A stretch of 64,000 nt of DNA from positions 5,363,004 to 5,427,003 of the forward strand of contig NZ_SOCE01000001.1 in assembly GCF_004365175.1 (NCBI RefSeq). The letters are read 5' to 3'. Shown here in pieces: positions 57,611-64,000 of the stretch (the stretch's first letter is position 1; each line of letters starts with the position of its first letter). This DNA comes from Kribbella voronezhensis (lineage in GTDB: Bacteria; Actinomycetota; Actinomycetes; Propionibacteriales; Kribbellaceae). The notes beneath the pieces are model-generated. The model made no database searches, was not told where the DNA came from, and saw only the letters and a list, made by a program, of their open reading frames with translations. The position numbers and the translations under genes are program-made.

Positions 57611-58480
57611 ATGAGTGAGCACACCGAGATTTTCGTTGCCCATCGCAACTTGTTGTTCACGGTCGCGTACGAGCTGCTCGGCTCGGCCGCCGACGCGGAG
57701 GACGTCCTGCAGGAGACCTGGCTGCGCTGGACGGGCGTCGACCTCGCCTCGGTGCGGGAGCCGCGGGCGTACCTGGTTCAGATCGCCACTCGCCAGGCGT
57801 TGACCCGGCTGCGCACACTCCGCCGGCGCAAGGAGTCGTACGTCGGGCCTTGGTTGCCCGAGCCGCTGCTGACCGCGCCCGATGTCGCTGACGACGTCGA
57901 GCTGGCGGAGAGCGTCTCGATGGCGATGTTGCTGGTGCTGGAGACGCTCACGCCGACCGAGCGGGCGGTCTTCGTCCTGCGTGAGGTGTTCCAGCTCGAG
58001 TACGACGAGATCGCGGCCGCCGTCGAGAAGAATGTGGCCGCGGTCCGCCAGATCGCCCACCGGGCCCGGGCCCACGTCGCGGCGCGCCGGCCGCGCGAGG
58101 TGGTCTCACCGGCCCAGTCCCGGCAGGTGCTGACCGCCTTCCAGCGGGCCGTCGAAACGGGCGACCTGCAAGGGTTGCTCGACATGCTCGCGCCCGATGT
58201 CGTCATGCTGGCCGACGGCGGCGGCGTCGTCCAGGCCGTGAAGGTGCCGATCCGGGGAGCCGAGCGGGTCGTCAAGCTGCTGAGCAAGATCCCCGCTGCG
58301 GCGTCGTTGCAGCTTGTCCAGATCAACGGCTATCCGGCTCTGATCCTCCACCTCGACAACAAGCTCGACGCCGTCCTGGCTGTCCACATCGAGAACAACC
58401 TGATCACCGGCCTCTACGCCGTCCGCAACCCGGCGAAGCTGTCCGCGGTCTCCCGGCCGGCCGCGATGAGCCGCTCCTAG
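57611..58480 (+). CDS. ECF41-group sigma factor (SigJ-like)
   Basis: A 289-residue ECF sigma factor with regions sigma2 (about 5-72) and sigma4 (105-160) and a SnoaL-like C-terminal domain (170-285) that acts in place of an anti-sigma factor. The group's three signatures are present: WLPEP (81-85), DGGG (202-205) and NPAKL (273-277, usual form NPDKL). It directs transcription from TGTCACA-N16-CGTC promoters, and one lies before the divergent AhpD-like gene. ATG 57611 is chosen over an in-frame start at 57572, which would fall in the promoter. Confidence 0.9.
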   Translation: MSEHTEIFVAHRNLLFTVAYELLGSAADAEDVLQETWLRWTGVDLASVREPRAYLVQIATRQALTRLRTLRRRKESYVGPWLPEPLLTAPDVADDVELAESVSMAMLLVLETLTPTERAVFVLREVFQLEYDEIAAAVEKNVAAVRQIAHRARAHVAARRPREVVSPAQSRQVLTAFQRAVETGDLQGLLDMLAPDVVMLADGGGVVQAVKVPIRGAERVVKLLSKIPAAASLQLVQINGYPALILHLDNKLDAVLAVHIENNLITGLYAVRNPAKLSAVSRPAAMSRS

Positions 58481-59139
58481 GGCCAGGGGTCGAGCGCCGG
58501 GAGGTCGCCGCTCACCGGGCGCTGGGGTTCACGGCCTGCCATCCAGGCGGTCAGGTCCGTCAGCGCACCCGTCAGCACGCGGGTTTCGCCTGTGCCTGCT
58601 TCCCATTCGAGGTCCGGCGCTCGCAGGATCAAGTGGAGGTTGTCCGGAGTTCGCGGGCGCAGAAACTCCAGCAGATGCAGACAGAACTCCGTCGACCACG
58701 CGTCGCTGGTCGGCTCCAGACCGAGATCGACGGTGTGAATCTCGTACTCACGCCAGCCGGTGTACACCGTCGCCGCCACCGTGCTCTCCCGATGCCGGAC
58801 TGGCCGGTCCCAGTCGTCCGGACCGACCTTCTGCCATGCCTGGAGGAGCCCTTGACTCGCCTGCCGGACATGCCGTTTCAATTCCCCGGCCGGTCTTCCC
58901 GCACCACGCTCGATCGCGGCATCCCGAGCCGGACGACCGCCGTCGTACATCTCCACCAGCCGTCCGGCCAGCGCTTCCTCCACCTGCCTGGTCATCGCTT
59001 CGCTGAAGTTCGCGAGATGCGTGAGCACGTGTCCCCGGGACCAGCCAGGCAACCGCGACGGCGCCCGAACCGCTGCCTCGTCGACGCCTTCCAGTACTGC
59101 GTTCAGCCGGTCGACGGCCGCTGTCAGGTCGGGTTGCAC
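58477..59139 (-). CDS. DinB-fold maleylpyruvate isomerase-family protein
   Basis: A 220-residue protein of the mycothiol-dependent maleylpyruvate isomerase group: the helix GWSRGHVLTHLANFSEAMTR gives the first His ligand, and GWREYEIHTVDLGL gives the Glu and second His of the DinB metal site. C-terminal SCP2-like part follows. Such proteins use mycothiol as cofactor, which matches mshB in this window. GTG 59139 has an AAGGGAG site. Convergent with the sigma factor gene, overlapping by 4 bases. Confidence 0.8.
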   Translation of the reverse strand: MQPDLTAAVDRLNAVLEGVDEAAVRAPSRLPGWSRGHVLTHLANFSEAMTRQVEEALAGRLVEMYDGGRPARDAAIERGAGRPAGELKRHVRQASQGLLQAWQKVGPDDWDRPVRHRESTVAATVYTGWREYEIHTVDLGLEPTSDAWSTEFCLHLLEFLRPRTPDNLHLILRAPDLEWEAGTGETRVLTGALTDLTAWMAGREPQRPVSGDLPALDPWP

Positions 59140-59215
59140 GGGACTCCCTTGCCGGTTGGTGGTCGCGGCTGCAGCCTAGGTCGGTAATTCACATGGGAGC
59201 AACTGGGTTTGCCAT

Positions 59216-59221
59216 TAGACT
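59216..59221 (+). promoter_or_regulatory. -10 box of the CGNR gene
   Basis: TAGACT, 7 bases, ATG 59229. It rules in favour of 59229 over the in-frame ATG at 59193, which lies upstream of this box. Confidence 0.55.
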
Positions 59222-59228
59222 GGGTGGC

Positions 59229-59837
59229 ATGACCTCGCTGGCCTTCGAGCTTGCCGCGACGATTCGGCACGACGGGCAAGGTGGGGTCGCGGATCTGCTG
59301 GGGACGGATCGCGGGCTGGCCGAGTGGGTCGACGGGATCGGGCCGCTGGCGTCCGGAGTACTGGGTCGTCCTTTCGATCCGTCGGCCTTGACTGTGGACG
59401 ACGACCTTCGGCAGGCGCTGTTCGCCGTACGGCGTGCGGTGCGTTCGCTGTTCGCTCGCGCCGTCAGCCCGGCGCCGCCGAGTCGGGCCGACGCCGATCG
59501 GCTGCTGGAGCCGGCAGTTGCGCTCGCCGTCCTGAACAAGGCCGCCGACAAGCTGGGCACATCGCACCTGGACTGGCCCGCGGATGGTCTACCTGCGACT
59601 ACCTGGTCTGTTCGTAGCTCGGACCCGACCGCACTGCTCGTCGGCGCTGTCGGGCGCTCCGGCATCGACTTCCTGACCAGCCCCGACCGAGCGCGTCTTC
59701 GGGCGTGCCCGGCGGCGCGCTGCGTGAAGTACTTCCTGCAGGACGACCCTCGCCAGACCTGGTGCTCGCCCTCGTGCGGCAACCGCGAACGGGTCAACCG
59801 CCACTACCAACGCAAACACAGCACCACAGCCCACTAG
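59229..59837 (+). CDS. CGNR zinc-finger (ABATE) regulator
   Basis: A 202-residue protein with an N-terminal ABATE domain (2-140) and a C-terminal zinc finger: Cys160, Cys165, Cys179 and Cys183, ending in CGNR (183-186) and a basic tail RVNRHYQRKH. These are putative stress-linked regulators of unknown ligand. The start is chosen at 59229 from the leaderless promoter. It is followed by a VOC gene whose -10 lies over its stop codon. Confidence 0.88.
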   Translation: MTSLAFELAATIRHDGQGGVADLLGTDRGLAEWVDGIGPLASGVLGRPFDPSALTVDDDLRQALFAVRRAVRSLFARAVSPAPPSRADADRLLEPAVALAVLNKAADKLGTSHLDWPADGLPATTWSVRSSDPTALLVGAVGRSGIDFLTSPDRARLRACPAARCVKYFLQDDPRQTWCSPSCGNRERVNRHYQRKHSTTAH

Positions 59838-59840
59838 CCT
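59835..59840 (+). promoter_or_regulatory. -10 box of the tandem VOC gene
   Basis: TAGCCT, whose TAG is the stop of the CGNR gene, then 6 bases and ATG 59847. Confidence 0.45.
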
Positions 59841-59846
59841 TTGGGG

Positions 59847-60548
59847 ATGGCTGTTGCGAGGTTCAAGGACCTGTGTGTGGATGTGAACTGCCCCAGTGCG
59901 ATGACGTCGTTCTGGGGGCAGGTGCTGGGGTTGACTTCGCCGGCGGACAACCCTGCGGTGTTGGTGGGGGACCGGCCGGAGAAGACGGTGTGGATCAACC
60001 AGGTGCCGGAGCCGCGGACCGTGAAGCAGCGGGTGCATCTGGACGTGCTCACCTCCTCGATCGAGGAACTGGAGAAGCTCGGCGCGACGGTGCAGAGTCC
60101 GATCACCGACGAGCAGCACTGGGCCGTGCTGGGGGATCCGGAGGGCGGGGAGTTCTGCGGGTTCGAGCGCGACAACGTACCGGCGTACCGGCTGATGGAG
60201 CTGATCGTGGATTCGGCCGACCCGGAGGCGCAGGCTCGCTGGTGGGCGGGGGTGGTGGGCGGTGAGGTCTCGCACAATCCGGCCAACCCCTGGTACTGGC
60301 TGGAGAACGTCCCCGGATTGCCGTTCCCGTACTGGGTGTTCATCCCGGTGCCGGAGCCGAAGACGGTGAAGAACCGGATCCACTGGGACGTCACCGCGGA
60401 CGAGTTGCAGCCCGTCCTCGACGCGGGTGCGACACTGCTGCGGCCCAAGGACGACGAGATCGGCTGGTGGGTCTGCGCCGATCCCGAGGGCAACGAGTTC
60501 TGTGTGTTCCTGCCACCTGTCAACGAGGAGTCCGATGGCCAAGCTTGA
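59847..60548 (+). CDS. Two-domain VOC-family protein
   Basis: A 233-residue protein of two VOC modules (about 5-112 and 115-230), each with the closing GDPEGGEFC / ADPEGNEFC loop, a glyoxalase-like duplication of the kind often called a VOC family protein. It may be a dioxygenase, a fosfomycin- or bleomycin-like resistance protein or a metabolite binder. The end overlaps the start of dapE by 14 bases, so translation is probably coupled. Chance of a lysine-pathway role is low; this is simple neighbourhood. Confidence 0.8.
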   Translation: MAVARFKDLCVDVNCPSAMTSFWGQVLGLTSPADNPAVLVGDRPEKTVWINQVPEPRTVKQRVHLDVLTSSIEELEKLGATVQSPITDEQHWAVLGDPEGGEFCGFERDNVPAYRLMELIVDSADPEAQARWWAGVVGGEVSHNPANPWYWLENVPGLPFPYWVFIPVPEPKTVKNRIHWDVTADELQPVLDAGATLLRPKDDEIGWWVCADPEGNEFCVFLPPVNEESDGQA

Positions 60549-61599
60549 TCTCACCCAGCCCGGGCCCGATCTGACCGAGGCGCTGGTCGACATCTCGTCG
60601 GTGAGCGGGACGGAGGAGGAGCTCGCCGACGCGGTGGAGGCGGCGCTGTCGGCGTACGGGCATCTGACGGTGAGCCGGCACGGCAACACAGTCGTGGCCC
60701 GGACCGACCTCGGCCGCGACGAGCGGATCGTGATCGCCGGCCATCTCGACACCGTGCCGCTGAACGACAACCTGCCGTCGCGGCGCGCGGACGGGCTGAT
60801 CCACGGCCTCGGCGCCTGCGACATGAAGGGTGGGGTCGCGGTCGGCCTGCGGCTCGCGGCGACGCTGACCGAGCCGGTCCGCGACGTCACCTATGTGTTC
60901 TACGACTGCGAGGAGATCGAGGCCGAGCGGAACGGATTGTTCAAGCTGTCGCAGTCGGACCCCGAGTTGCTGCAGGGCGTCTTCGCGGTCGTGATGGAGC
61001 CGTCGAACGCGGTGGTCGAGGCCGGTTGCCAGGGAACGATGCGGGCCGAGATCACCACCCGTGGCGAGCGGGCGCACTCGGCGCGCTCCTGGATGGGCCG
61101 CAATGCGATCCATGCGGCGGGCGAGGTGCTGGCGCGACTTGCGGCGTACGAACCGCGGCGGGTGCCGATCGACGGGCTGGAGTACCGCGAGGGGCTGAAT
61201 GCGGTCGGGATCAGCGGTGGCGTCGCGGGCAACGTCGTACCGGATCTGTGCACGGTGACGGTGAACTATCGGTTCGCGCCGAGCCGCTCGGAGGCGGAGG
61301 CCGAGGCGCATGTCCGGGAGGTGTTCGAGGGTTTCGAGGTCGCCATCACCGACTCGGCTCCCGGCGGGTTGCCGGGGCTGGAGCGACCGGCTGCGGCGGC
61401 GTTCCTCGCCGCTGTGGGTGGGGAGCCGCAGCCGAAGTTCGGGTGGACGGACGTCGCGCGGTTCACGCTGCTCGGCGTACCGGCGGTCAACTACGGGCCG
61501 GGCGACCCGCTGCTCGCGCACAAGCAGGAGGAGTACGTGCCCGAGGCGGAGATCGAGCAGTGTGAACAGCGGCTGAGAAGCTGGTTGACAGCGGACTAG
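60535..61599 (+). CDS. dapE: Succinyl-diaminopimelate desuccinylase
   Basis: A 354-residue M20 dizinc enzyme: AGHLDTVP gives His70 and Asp72 (catalytic support), GLGACDMKGG gives bridging Asp96, YDCEEIE gives general base Glu126 and ligand Glu127. It releases succinate to give LL-diaminopimelate, the cell-wall and lysine precursor. ATG 60535 falls within the end of the VOC gene. Length and motif spacing match mycobacterial and corynebacterial DapE. Confidence 0.93.
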   Translation: MAKLDLTQPGPDLTEALVDISSVSGTEEELADAVEAALSAYGHLTVSRHGNTVVARTDLGRDERIVIAGHLDTVPLNDNLPSRRADGLIHGLGACDMKGGVAVGLRLAATLTEPVRDVTYVFYDCEEIEAERNGLFKLSQSDPELLQGVFAVVMEPSNAVVEAGCQGTMRAEITTRGERAHSARSWMGRNAIHAAGEVLARLAAYEPRRVPIDGLEYREGLNAVGISGGVAGNVVPDLCTVTVNYRFAPSRSEAEAEAHVREVFEGFEVAITDSAPGGLPGLERPAAAAFLAAVGGEPQPKFGWTDVARFTLLGVPAVNYGPGDPLLAHKQEEYVPEAEIEQCEQRLRSWLTAD

Positions 61600-61659
61600 C
61601 GGTGTCTTGACGGTTGGCTGGACGCGGCCGTACGGCGGGTCGGTGGTGGCCCGCCGCAC

Positions 61660-61665
61660 TAATCT
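61660..61665 (+). promoter_or_regulatory. -10 box of the LOG-family gene
   Basis: TAATCT, 6 bases, ATG 61672; the cleanest leaderless -10 in the window. Confidence 0.6.
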
Positions 61666-61671
61666 GGGCGT

Positions 61672-62538
61672 ATGGCAGAACCATCTATCCACCCGGACCG
61701 CCCGCAGTCGCAGCAGCGCGGGCCCGTGGTGATGCGGCGTAACCAGGTGCAGCAGTCGACGTCGGAGCAGCGCCTGCTGGACAGCCGCGGACCGTCCGAC
61801 TGGGTGCACACCGACCCCTGGCGGGTGCTGCGGATCCAGTCGGAGTTCATCGAGGGCTTCGGCATGCTCGCCGAACTCGGTGCTGCCATCAGCGTGTTCG
61901 GTTCGGCGCGGACCAGGCCGGACGATCCGATGTACGCCGCGGCCGAGCGGTTCGGGCACAAGCTGGTCGAGGCCGGGTACGCCGTCATCACCGGCGGCGG
62001 GCCGGGGGTGATGGAGGCGGCGAACAAGGGCGCCTCCGAGGCCGGCGGCGTGTCGGTCGGGCTCGGTATCGAGTTGCCGTTCGAGAGCGGGCTGAACGAG
62101 TGGGTCGACATCGGGATGAACTTCCGGTACTTCTTCACCCGCAAGACCATGTTCGTCAAGTACGCGCAGGGGTTCGTGGTTATGCCGGGTGGGTTCGGCA
62201 CGCTCGACGAGCTGTTCGAGGCGCTCACGCTGGCACAGACGCGCAAGGTGACGTCGTTCCCGGTGGTGCTGTTCGGTACGTCGTACTGGAGCGGGCTGGC
62301 CGACTGGCTGCGCGAGACGATGCTTGCCGACGGCAAGATCTCGGCGGCCGACCTGGAGATGTTCGTGATCACCGACGACGTGGACGAGGCGATCAGCTAT
62401 ATCGTCAAGTCCGGCGAGCTGGCCGACGCCGCGGCCCAGGAGGCGGCCGAGGCGGCGGCCCGGGACGTGGCCGAGGTGGACAGCCCGGAGGCTCGCGAGC
62501 GGCGCGAGGCGCACCGGCTGGGTTCGGACGGGCAGTGA
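61672..62538 (+). CDS. LOG-family (TIGR00730) nucleotide phosphoribohydrolase
   Basis: A 288-residue protein with ISVFGSARTRPDDP near the start, ITGGGPGVMEAANKGASEAG and MPGGFGTLDELFEALTLAQT, the PGGxGTxxE signature of LONELY-GUY cytokinin riboside 5'-monophosphate phosphoribohydrolases. It cleaves N6-modified or plain AMP to base and ribose phosphate. An N-terminal extension of about 60 residues and an Ala/Glu-rich tail are typical for the actinobacterial form. Position after dapE is conserved in actinobacteria, as I recall. Confidence 0.9.
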   Translation: MAEPSIHPDRPQSQQRGPVVMRRNQVQQSTSEQRLLDSRGPSDWVHTDPWRVLRIQSEFIEGFGMLAELGAAISVFGSARTRPDDPMYAAAERFGHKLVEAGYAVITGGGPGVMEAANKGASEAGGVSVGLGIELPFESGLNEWVDIGMNFRYFFTRKTMFVKYAQGFVVMPGGFGTLDELFEALTLAQTRKVTSFPVVLFGTSYWSGLADWLRETMLADGKISAADLEMFVITDDVDEAISYIVKSGELADAAAQEAAEAAARDVAEVDSPEARERREAHRLGSDGQ

Positions 62539-62576
62539 AACCCGGAGCGATTGTGCGGTGAGGTACCGCGGCATGG

Positions 62577-62582
62577 CACGAT
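62577..62582 (+). promoter_or_regulatory. Possible -10 box of the DivIVA-domain gene
   Basis: CACGAT, 7 bases, GTG 62590; no ribosome site is visible. Confidence 0.3.
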
Positions 62583-62589
62583 CGGTCCC

Positions 62590-64000
62590 GTGATGTGGTT
62601 CTTCGCCTTGATAGTCGTGGTCCTGATCGGGGCCGTCGCCGTGGTGGCCTCCGGGCGCTGGGGCGCCATGAGTACGGCGTACGACGACCGGCCGGACATG
62701 TCCGTGCCGGCCCGGCAAGCGCTCACCTCCGACGACATCGAGACGGCCCGCTTCGGCGTCGGGCTGCGCGGCTACCGGATGGACGAGGTCGACACGCTGC
62801 TCGAGCGGGTCGCCCGCGAGGTCGCCGAACGCGACCGCCGCATCGCTGACCTCGAGCGAGCCGTGACGCCGATCATGCACGGGCCCGAGGGTGCCGGGTT
62901 CACGTCGCGGCACACGTACGACGCCGACGATTTCGACGACACCGGCTACCAACTCCCCATCCTGGTAGGCGGCGACTTCCCCCCAGAAACAACCACCACC
63001 ACCCCGCCGCCGAACCAAGCCGCCACACCGGTCGCCCAGGACGCCGAGTCCGAGCTTCCACCGCCGGCCCAGCCGCAGGCTGCCCAGGCGACTTCGCCCG
63101 ACGTCCCGCCCACGCCAGCCCAGCCGGTCGCCGCAGTCGAGCCCCAGCAGACCTCCGAACCTCAGGCTCCGCGGGTGGCTGAGTCCGAGGTGCCGCCGAC
63201 GGCAGTCCAGCCGGCCACCGCAGTCGAGCCCCAGCAGACCTCCGAACCTCAGGTTCCCCGGGTGGCCGAGCCCGAGATTCCGCCGACGGCAGCCCAACCG
63301 GTCGCTGCGGTGGAGCCCCGGCAGACCTTCGAGCCCGAGGCTGCCAACGCAACCGAGCCGGAGGCTCCGGAAGCAAGGGGGCCCGAGGGGGGCGAGCCCG
63401 AGGCGCCCAAGGCAGAGCGGTCCCTCGCCGAGCCAGAGGCCGCGCCCGAGTTCCCGGTCTCGCAGACAGCCCACCCCGAGGCTCCGCCAGCAGTCGAGCA
63501 GACCGCACCGAAGGCATCCGAGCAGGCGGCCCCGCAAGCAGCTGAGCACGCCTCGCACCTCATCCAGCCCGATGTTCCCCAGGTGGACCGAGCTTCCGTG
63601 CTCGAGGCGCCCCTTCCGCCGGTACCGCCGGAGCCAGTGCTGCAGCAGCACGAGTCTGCGCAGCAGCCGGAGTCTGCGCTGCAACAGCCGGATGAAGTGC
63701 AGGAGCAAGCCACTTGGTGGCCCGCAGCGGAGTCGACCGGTGCGCGTCCGGCGGCTAAAGCGCAGGAGGCACCACAGAGCGGGCAGCTGTGGGCTGATCC
63801 GGGAGCCGCAGCTGTGGCAAACGGACAGCAGGAGGCCCAGGCGAGCTCGGGTGAGCAGCAGGCGCACGAGAACGGGCAAGCGGGTCCGGGGCAGCTGGGT
63901 GGTGAGAACGGGCAAGCGGGTCCGGGGCAGCTGGGTGGTGAGAACGGGCAAGCGGGTCCGGGGCAGCTGGGTGGTGAGAACGGGCAAGCGGGTCCGGGGC
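62590..64000 (+). CDS. DivIVA-domain membrane protein with a repetitive tail (partial)
   Basis: The frame is open from GTG 62590 to the window edge (470 codons). It has an N-terminal membrane helix (about 3-22), a DivIVA-like segment (about 47-95, ALTSDDIETARFGVGLRGYR, then MDEVDTLLERVARE) and a long Pro/Ala/Glu/Gln-rich tail. The tail holds three 29-residue imperfect repeats (63106-63366) and ends in perfect 12-residue repeats (63868 onwards). The DivIVA part suggests binding to curved membranes or polar growth machinery. Similar genes follow LOG genes in actinobacteria. GTG 62590 or ATG 62593 may be the start. Confidence 0.82.
   Translation, partial: MMWFFALIVVVLIGAVAVVASGRWGAMSTAYDDRPDMSVPARQALTSDDIETARFGVGLRGYRMDEVDTLLERVAREVAERDRRIADLERAVTPIMHGPEGAGFTSRHTYDADDFDDTGYQLPILVGGDFPPETTTTTPPPNQAATPVAQDAESELPPPAQPQAAQATSPDVPPTPAQPVAAVEPQQTSEPQAPRVAESEVPPTAVQPATAVEPQQTSEPQVPRVAEPEIPPTAAQPVAAVEPRQTFEPEAANATEPEAPEARGPEGGEPEAPKAERSLAEPEAAPEFPVSQTAHPEAPPAVEQTAPKASEQAAPQAAEHASHLIQPDVPQVDRASVLEAPLPPVPPEPVLQQHESAQQPESALQQPDEVQEQATWWPAAESTGARPAAKAQEAPQSGQLWADPGAAAVANGQQEAQASSGEQQAHENGQAGPGQLGGENGQAGPGQLGGENGQAGPGQLGGENGQAGPG
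63106..63366 (+). repeat. Three imperfect 87-base in-frame repeats
   Basis: Units 63106-63192, 63193-63279 and 63280-63366 each encode 29 residues starting PPT and containing AVEP(Q/R)QT; the third is the most diverged. Confidence 0.9.
63868..64000 (+). repeat. Perfect 36-base tandem repeat at the window edge
   Basis: Units at 63868, 63904 and 63940 are identical and a fourth begins at 63976 and is cut at the edge. Each encodes ENGQAGPGQLGG. No drift between units implies recent expansion. Confidence 0.97.

Noticed and set aside
60520..63987. An open antisense frame of 1155 codons opposite dapE, the LOG gene and the DivIVA gene
   Set aside because: It is a mirror of GC-rich codon bias; the plus-strand genes have clear family motifs, and the antisense product is low-complexity Arg/Leu/Gly-rich with no domain.

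Overview
The window is very GC-rich actinobacterial chromosome, with GTG starts, GC-ending codons and many -10 boxes placed directly in front of start codons. It carries a mycothiol gene (mshB), the succinylase branch of lysine/diaminopimelate synthesis (dapD, dapE), a Sdh1-type succinate dehydrogenase, a 7Fe ferredoxin and a GH64 glucanase behind a CebR-like operator. Together these suggest a soil actinomycete of the Kribbella/Nocardioides group; that placement is inferred from gene content and style, not from a search. I found no rRNA, tRNA, insertion sequence, prophage or CRISPR array.

Layout. 1-7345: start of a secreted beta-1,3-glucanase, rmuC, a NodB deacetylase, ychF, a methyltransferase, a LysE exporter and small genes. 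7442-17268: an ArsR/SRPBCC pair, an unusual hydrolase-glycosyltransferase fusion with a methyltransferase, a large LuxR (LAL) regulator, a kinase-like phosphotransferase, a DedA protein and a lipoprotein related to deacetylases. 17731-23607: an AraC regulator, VOC protein, pterin dehydratase, MFS pump and ABC1 kinase. 23679-28827: a CitA/CitB-like two-component system divergent from a NitT/TauT-type ABC importer. 28935-32688: sdhB-sdhA-sdhC plus a small coupled gene. 32781-40559: two STAND regulators (XRE-NB-ARC-TPR) flanking a small LuxR-type HTH gene and mshB. 40647-48424: VanW protein, solitary MazF-like toxin, MFS pump, GNAT, fdxA, a 730-base repeat array, a lytic-transglycosylase-like protein and dapD. 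48539-60548: an accessory block holding a sugar ABC importer, SIS isomerase, PfkB kinase and LacI repressor, and an ECF41 sigma factor with its carboxymuconolactone-decarboxylase partner. 60535-64000: dapE, a LOG-family hydrolase and a DivIVA-domain protein with a repeat tail running off the window.

Regulation is unusually readable. About 19 genes have a TANNNT-like box 6-7 bases (8-10 in the loosest cases) before the start codon, implying leaderless mRNAs; in several cases this chooses the start. Two LacI-type operators in the sugar locus sit at +1 of two divergent promoters, and a CebR-like operator is placed the same way before the glucanase gene. An ArsR-type palindrome lies inside its own promoter spacer, a MerR/SoxR-like palindrome lies in a 19-base spacer, and ECF41-type promoters face both ways at the sigma factor. 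Four genes (rmuC, two unknown genes, mshB) share a PafBC/RecA-NDp-like promoter, suggesting a DNA-damage regulon. The most unusual non-coding structure is an interspersed repeat family found in both long spacers between convergent genes, forming a large inverted repeat after fdxA where many actinobacteria carry dapC.
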